Assembly: GCA_025458465.1 (NCBI GenBank)
Contig: JALOSK010000085.1
Coordinates: 1-8,733, forward strand
Direction of reading: 5' to 3'
Source of the DNA: Sandarakinorhabdus sp.
Lineage (GTDB): Bacteria > Pseudomonadota > Alphaproteobacteria > Sphingomonadales > Sphingomonadaceae
DNA: 8,733 nt
Shown here: positions 5,291 through 8,733 of the stretch, piece by piece
Layout: each line of letters begins with the position of its first letter
How positions within the stretch are numbered: position 1 is the stretch's first letter
Notes under the pieces: generated by a model
Database searches by the model: none
What the model was told of the DNA's origin: nothing
Seen by the model: the letters and a program-made list of their open reading frames with translations, nothing else
Made by a program: the position numbers and the translations under genes

Positions 5291-7833
5291 CAGCGCTCTT
5301 CCCGGCCCATCAGCGCGACACCCAGGAATTGTTCCGGCGACACGCGAATGGCCGCACCTGTGGGGCAGGCGCGCACACAGGCCGGGCCACCCTCCTGCCC
5401 CGCGCACATGTCGCACTTGATGGCCTTCCTGGCCTTCTCGGCATAGGCGGGATCGGCCTTCCTGGCCCATTTTGGTGATGGCTCACCGGGGCCGGGGCCC
5501 TTGCCGAACAGGAACCAGCCGAGCAGCCACGGCTTCTTCGGCGGCACCTTGTCCATGCGGATCACGCCATAGGGGCAGCCCCGCTGGCAATTGCCGCAGC
5601 CGATGCAGGTCTCGTCGATATAGACTTCGCCCGTTGGCCCGCGATGGATGGCATTGGGCGGGCAATCGGCCATGCAGTGCGGATGCTCGCAGTGCCGGCA
5701 GCTGGTGGGCACATGGAGATGGGCATAGGTGCGCCCGGCCTCGCGATCGAGGCGGGACAGGCCATCGTGCGTGTCGGCGCAGGCCTTCTCGCAATTGTCA
5801 CAGCCAACGCACAATTTCTCGTCGATCAGCAGCACGTCGGTCGCCTCGCCAACGCCTTGTTCAACAAGGAAATTGGCCACCCCGGTGTAGAGATCGACCA
5901 CGCCGGAGAAGCTGTCCTTCCTGGATTCGATGAAATTGTTCATCGCCGTGCGGCTGGCCATCTCGGCGCGCAGATTGTCGAGCAGTTGCGGCCGGGCCGC
6001 CAGCAGCGCGCGGAACGGTTCGCCGGGGATGCGGATCACGTCGGCCTTCACGGCGGCGCGCACCGTGGCGGTGCGGGGCTTGCCGTCGATCACCGCCATT
6101 TCGCCGACATAGCTGCCGGCCGGCACGTAGGACAGGAACACCGGCTTGCCGCCGATGCGCTTTTCCACCACCATCGATCCTGATCGGATGATGAAGATGT
6201 CGTCGCCGGTCTCGCCCTCCTTGATGATCGCCTGGCCGGCGCGGATGGTTTCCACCTTCGCCGCCGCGATCACCTCTTCCAGATCGGTTGCGGCAAGGCC
6301 TGACTTGAAGATCTGCAGCAGGCTGCGTGTCGTGGTGATGCGGGTGATTTCGCGCGCGGCCGAAGGCACCTGGCTCATCAGCTTCAAGGCAGCGTTGCGG
6401 CTGATCTCGATCAGGATGCAGTCCGTGCCGGCGCGGATGGTGGCGCCGCGCCTGCGGCCGGAGATCAGGCCGACTTCGCCGAAGATGGTGCCGGCGCGCA
6501 GCGGCACGGTGATGGATGGGTCGGCCGGGTTCACTTCCACCAGCACTTCGCCCTGCGCGATGCCAAACAGCGAGGATCCGGGGGCATTGCGCTCGAACAC
6601 CAGTTCGCCGGCGCGATATTGGCGAACGGTCGAATCCAGCATGAACTCGCGCATCTGCAGGCTGCTCATGCCCGACAGGATGGACACGCTGGTCCGCAGA
6701 TACTCCAGCCAGTCGGCCACGCTGCGGCTGCCCTGAGGGCCATCGGGAAGGCCGGCGAATTTCGCTTCCAGGATGGGTTCATCGGCGGGTTTGAGATCAA
6801 GATTGCCGTTGATGAACTCCACCACGTCGTGGCCCTGGTTCATGCAATGCTTGATGAGCGGATAGCCGGCCAGTGCACCCACCACGAAGATGCCGGGTGC
6901 CGTTGATTCGAACGTGGCGGACAATTTGGGGAAGGCGAGCCGGTCGCTGGAGGCGAACGCCACCCCGCACTGTTCCACGAATCCGCGCGGCGGTGCCGAG
7001 CCCATGCGGGCGATCACGCGGTCGCACGCGCTGCGCACCTCGCCTTCGGCGGTGTCGAGCGTGATCCAGCCCGGCTCGATGCTGCGGGTCGTGGTTTCGG
7101 TCATGATGCTGACGCGCCCGGCATCGCGGGCCGCCATCAGCGCCTTGACGTTGGCATCCTTGGCCTGCGCGAATTCGGCCGATCGGTTGACGATCGTCAC
7201 CTTGTTGTTCTGGGCCGGATCGGCAGCCAGCCCCAGCGCGTTCTCGATCCCGGCATCGCCGCCGCCGATCACGAATATCTGCTCGTCGGCATATTCGGTC
7301 GGGTCGTCCAACTGGTATTGCACGTGGCCGCTGTCGCCGCCGGGGCAGGTCATCAGGTTGGGGTTGCCCTGCGTGCCGATGGCCAGGATCACCGTGTCGG
7401 CCAATATGGCCTCGCCATTGGCCAGCGTAAGCCGATAGGGCGGGGCGAGACGCTGTATTTCCTTCGTTTCCGTGGTGCCATCGCGCTTTCGCGTCACGAT
7501 CTTCATGACCGAGCCGGGGATGGGATCGCCGGTGCCGCTGATGGATGTCACCTCGGCCAGATATTTGACGTTCACGCCGGCAGCGGCGGTCTGGTCGTTC
7601 CAGGTGCCCAGCACGGTCTCGCGCTTGCCGGCGTCGAAATCCAGCGGGGAGCGCAGCACCAGCTGTGATGGCGTGGCCATCACGTGCTTGCCCTTCTGGT
7701 ATTTGTAGATCGTGTCCGACAGGTGATCCGTCTTCTCGAGCAGCACATGTGAAAGGCCCAGCCGCGCCGCGTGGGCGGCGGCCGACAAGCCGGCCGGTCC
7801 CGATCCCACGATGGCGATGCGATACGGCGTCAC
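5290..7833 (-). CDS. FAD/NAD(P) oxidoreductase – tandem cyclic-nucleotide-binding – four-cluster [4Fe-4S] ferredoxin fusion
   Basis: A cytoplasmic protein of ~847 residues (numbered from the GTG at 7833). Residues 1-350 are a thioredoxin reductase-like flavoprotein: FAD-binding GSGPAG (10-15), NAD(P)-binding GGGDAG (190-195) and a C-terminal GALAGYPL FAD contact. The redox CxxC of thioredoxin reductases is absent. Residues ~390-510 and ~520-625 are two cyclic-nucleotide-binding domains. Both keep the phosphate-cassette Glu and Arg: FGEVGLISGRRRGAT (Glu453, Arg462) and VGEMAVIDGKPRTAT (Glu578, Arg587). Residues ~665-847 form a DmsB/HybA-like ferredoxin with 16 Cys in four sets: 675-685, 712-724, 743-753 and 807-823. 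The likely path is NAD(P)H to FAD to Fe-S to the membrane subunit encoded next (TGATG overlap), with cyclic nucleotide as the allosteric input; this is inferred. No Tat or Sec signal is present, so it stays cytoplasmic. The start is uncertain: GTG 7833 places the Rossmann fold at the N-terminus as in relatives, while an in-frame TTG at 7857 would add eight residues. Confidence 0.88.
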   Translation of the reverse strand: MTPYRIAIVGSGPAGLSAAAHAARLGLSHVLLEKTDHLSDTIYKYQKGKHVMATPSQLVLRSPLDFDAGKRETVLGTWNDQTAAAGVNVKYLAEVTSISGTGDPIPGSVMKIVTRKRDGTTETKEIQRLAPPYRLTLANGEAILADTVILAIGTQGNPNLMTCPGGDSGHVQYQLDDPTEYADEQIFVIGGGDAGIENALGLAADPAQNNKVTIVNRSAEFAQAKDANVKALMAARDAGRVSIMTETTTRSIEPGWITLDTAEGEVRSACDRVIARMGSAPPRGFVEQCGVAFASSDRLAFPKLSATFESTAPGIFVVGALAGYPLIKHCMNQGHDVVEFINGNLDLKPADEPILEAKFAGLPDGPQGSRSVADWLEYLRTSVSILSGMSSLQMREFMLDSTVRQYRAGELVFERNAPGSSLFGIAQGEVLVEVNPADPSITVPLRAGTIFGEVGLISGRRRGATIRAGTDCILIEISRNAALKLMSQVPSAAREITRITTTRSLLQIFKSGLAATDLEEVIAAAKVETIRAGQAIIKEGETGDDIFIIRSGSMVVEKRIGGKPVFLSYVPAGSYVGEMAVIDGKPRTATVRAAVKADVIRIPGEPFRALLAARPQLLDNLRAEMASRTAMNNFIESRKDSFSGVVDLYTGVANFLVEQGVGEATDVLLIDEKLCVGCDNCEKACADTHDGLSRLDREAGRTYAHLHVPTSCRHCEHPHCMADCPPNAIHRGPTGEVYIDETCIGCGNCQRGCPYGVIRMDKVPPKKPWLLGWFLFGKGPGPGEPSPKWARKADPAYAEKARKAIKCDMCAGQEGGPACVRACPTGAAIRVSPEQFLGVALMGREER

Positions 7834-7975
7834 TATGGCGCTTGCCCCCCGGCCCAAGCCTTCATAGACCTTCGGGCCTAACGAATGAATCCTAGCATCT
7901 GGTTACGGTTGGGCTAGAGCAAGACTGCGCCTGAACGGCGATTTCATGCGCGGCCACACAGGAGAGTTCGCCCCC
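7834..7975. other. Divergent intergenic region between the redox operon and ccmF
   Basis: These 142 bp should carry promoters in both directions. No convincing sigma70 -35/-10 pair, FNR-type (TTGAT-N4-ATCAA) or CRP-type (TGTGA-N6-TCACA) site could be picked by eye. A weak inverted repeat, CTAGC…GCTAG with 15 bp between the arms, surrounds GGTTACGGTT near 7892-7916. On the minus strand, an ATG at 7865 opens a ten-codon frame (MKAWAGGQAP) whose TAG overlaps the GTG start of the fusion gene as TAGTG. It could be a leader peptide or chance. Confidence 0.4.
7960..7965 (+). promoter_or_regulatory. Ribosome binding site of ccmF
   Basis: AGGAGA lies ten bases before the ATG at 7976. It is the strongest Shine-Dalgarno sequence in the window and fixes the ccmF start against the other ATG codons further in. 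Confidence 0.7.
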
Positions 7976-8733
7976 ATGCTTGCCGAAATCGGCCATTTCG
8001 CCCTCATCCTCGCCCTTCTGGTGGCAGCCGCGCAGGCGGTGCTGCCGATGCTGGGCGCAAGCCGCGGCGATGCGGCGCTGATGGCGTTCGGGCGCAGTGC
8101 GGCGGGCTTGCAGGCGGTGCTGATCACCATCGCCTTTGCCGCGTTGATGATCCTGTTCGGGCAGGCGGATTTCTCGGTGGCACTGGTCGCCAACCATTCG
8201 GCGCTGTCGCAGCCGCTGATGTACCGGCTGGCCGCGACCTGGGGCAATCACGAAGGATCGATGCTGCTGTGGGTGCTGGTGCTGGCCATTTATGGTGCGG
8301 GCATCGCGCGCTTTGGCGACAATCTGCGGGCCACGCTGCAGGCGCGCATCCTGTCCATCCAGGCGATGATTTCGGTGGCGTTCCTCGCCTTTGCGCTGTT
8401 CACCTCCAACCCGTTCGCGCGCCTCTCCCCGGCGCCGCTGGACGGGGCGGAACTGAACCCGCTGCTGCAGGACCCCGGCCTCGTCTTCCATCCGCCGCTG
8501 CTCTATCTTGGCTATGTCGGCTTTTCCGTCACCTTCAGCTTTGCGGTTGCGGCGCTGATGGAAGGCCGTGCCGATCCGGCGTGGGCGCGCTGGATGCGGC
8601 CGTGGGTGCTGGCGGCGTGGGTGCCGCTCACCTGCGGGATCACGCTGGGCAGTTTCTGGGCCTATTATGAACTGGGCTGGGGCGGCTGGTGGTTCTGGGA
8701 TCCGGTGGAAAACGCCAGCTTCATGCCCTGGCT
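7976..8733 (+). CDS. ccmF: Cytochrome c maturation heme lyase subunit CcmF, N-terminal part
   Basis: The first 252 codons of a gene that runs off the right edge; full CcmF proteins are ~650 residues. CcmF is the inner-membrane core of the System I heme lyase that joins heme to CxxCH motifs of apocytochromes c on the periplasmic side. The protein starts [12 protein letters not shown] in a membrane helix and shows several further helices. Family landmarks are [11 protein letters not shown] (89-99), FTSNPF (142-147), [21 protein letters not shown] (160-180, given here only as a landmark) and the tryptophan-rich [15 protein letters not shown] (235-249), the WWD heme-handling signature shared with NrfE and CcmC. 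NrfE is a closely related alternative; CcmF is more likely without nitrite-reductase neighbours in view. The gene is divergent from the decaheme cytochrome operon. No ccmE is directly upstream, unlike the common ccmE-ccmF order, so this ccmF heads its own transcript here. Confidence 0.93.
   Translation, partial: MLAEIGHFALILALLVAAAQAVLPMLGASRGDAALMAFGRSAAGLQAVLITIAFAALMILFGQADFSVALVANHSALSQPLMYRLAATWGNHEGSMLLWVLVLAIYGAGIARFGDNLRATLQARILSIQAMISVAFLAFALFTSNPFARLSPAPLDGAELNPLLQDPGLVFHPPLLYLGYVGFSVTFSFAVAALMEGRADPAWARWMRPWVLAAWVPLTCGITLGSFWAYYELGWGGWWFWDPVENASFMPW

Noticed and set aside
5421..5467. Direct repeat GGCCTTCCTGGCC occurring twice about 34 bp apart
   Set aside because: Both copies lie inside the Fe-S fusion gene and encode similar Ala-Arg-Lys-Ala segments; this is coding redundancy rather than a mobile or regulatory repeat.
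7892..8491. Minus-strand open frame of 199 codons opposite ccmF
   Set aside because: Its composition is Gln/Arg/His-rich with no domain. The plus strand reads as CcmF with the [12 protein letters not shown] signature over the same bases.

Overview
The window is GC-rich, dense bacterial DNA and most resembles an alphaproteobacterium, probably of the Sphingomonadales. The reasons are the codon use, a CCCCGGATCAAG-type palindromic intergenic repeat, the DnaN and CcmF sequence character, and a System I cytochrome c maturation gene. No rRNA, tRNA, CRISPR array or insertion sequence was seen. The lineage is an inference from style, not from a marker search.

Left part (1-1484): the 5' end of a minus-strand histidine phosphatase gene runs off the window edge and is divergent from dnaN, the DNA polymerase III sliding clamp. 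As written, dnaN is broken by a perfect 11-bp tandem duplication that shifts the frame after residue 287. Deleting one copy restores a normal 373-residue clamp. A bidirectional rho-independent terminator, a second hairpin and a dispersed-type palindromic repeat lie between dnaN and the convergent next gene.

Central part (1485-7833, all minus strand): this is a four-gene run read from right to left. The first gene encodes a large cytoplasmic fusion of an FAD/NAD(P) pyridine-nucleotide oxidoreductase, two cyclic-nucleotide-binding domains and a four-cluster [4Fe-4S] ferredoxin module. The second, joined by a TGATG stop/start overlap, encodes a five-helix membrane protein with histidine spacing suited to two b hemes. 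The third, 10 bp on, encodes a cytoplasmic FHA domain, one membrane helix and a periplasmic ten-heme cytochrome c. The fourth, after a 97-bp gap with a 19-bp palindrome, encodes a CpdA-like class III metallophosphodiesterase.

Right part (7834-8733): a 142-bp divergent intergenic region is followed by the first 252 codons of ccmF, the heme lyase subunit of cytochrome c maturation, which runs off the edge.

Read together, the central genes look like a transmembrane electron conduit: NAD(P)H to FAD to four Fe-S clusters to a diheme cytochrome b to a periplasmic decaheme cytochrome c. It carries two built-in signalling inputs, cyclic nucleotide and FHA. A probable cyclic-nucleotide phosphodiesterase sits downstream and a heme-attachment gene sits opposite. 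The domain calls and gene order are visible in the sequence. The electron path, the cAMP gating and the terminal acceptor are inference.
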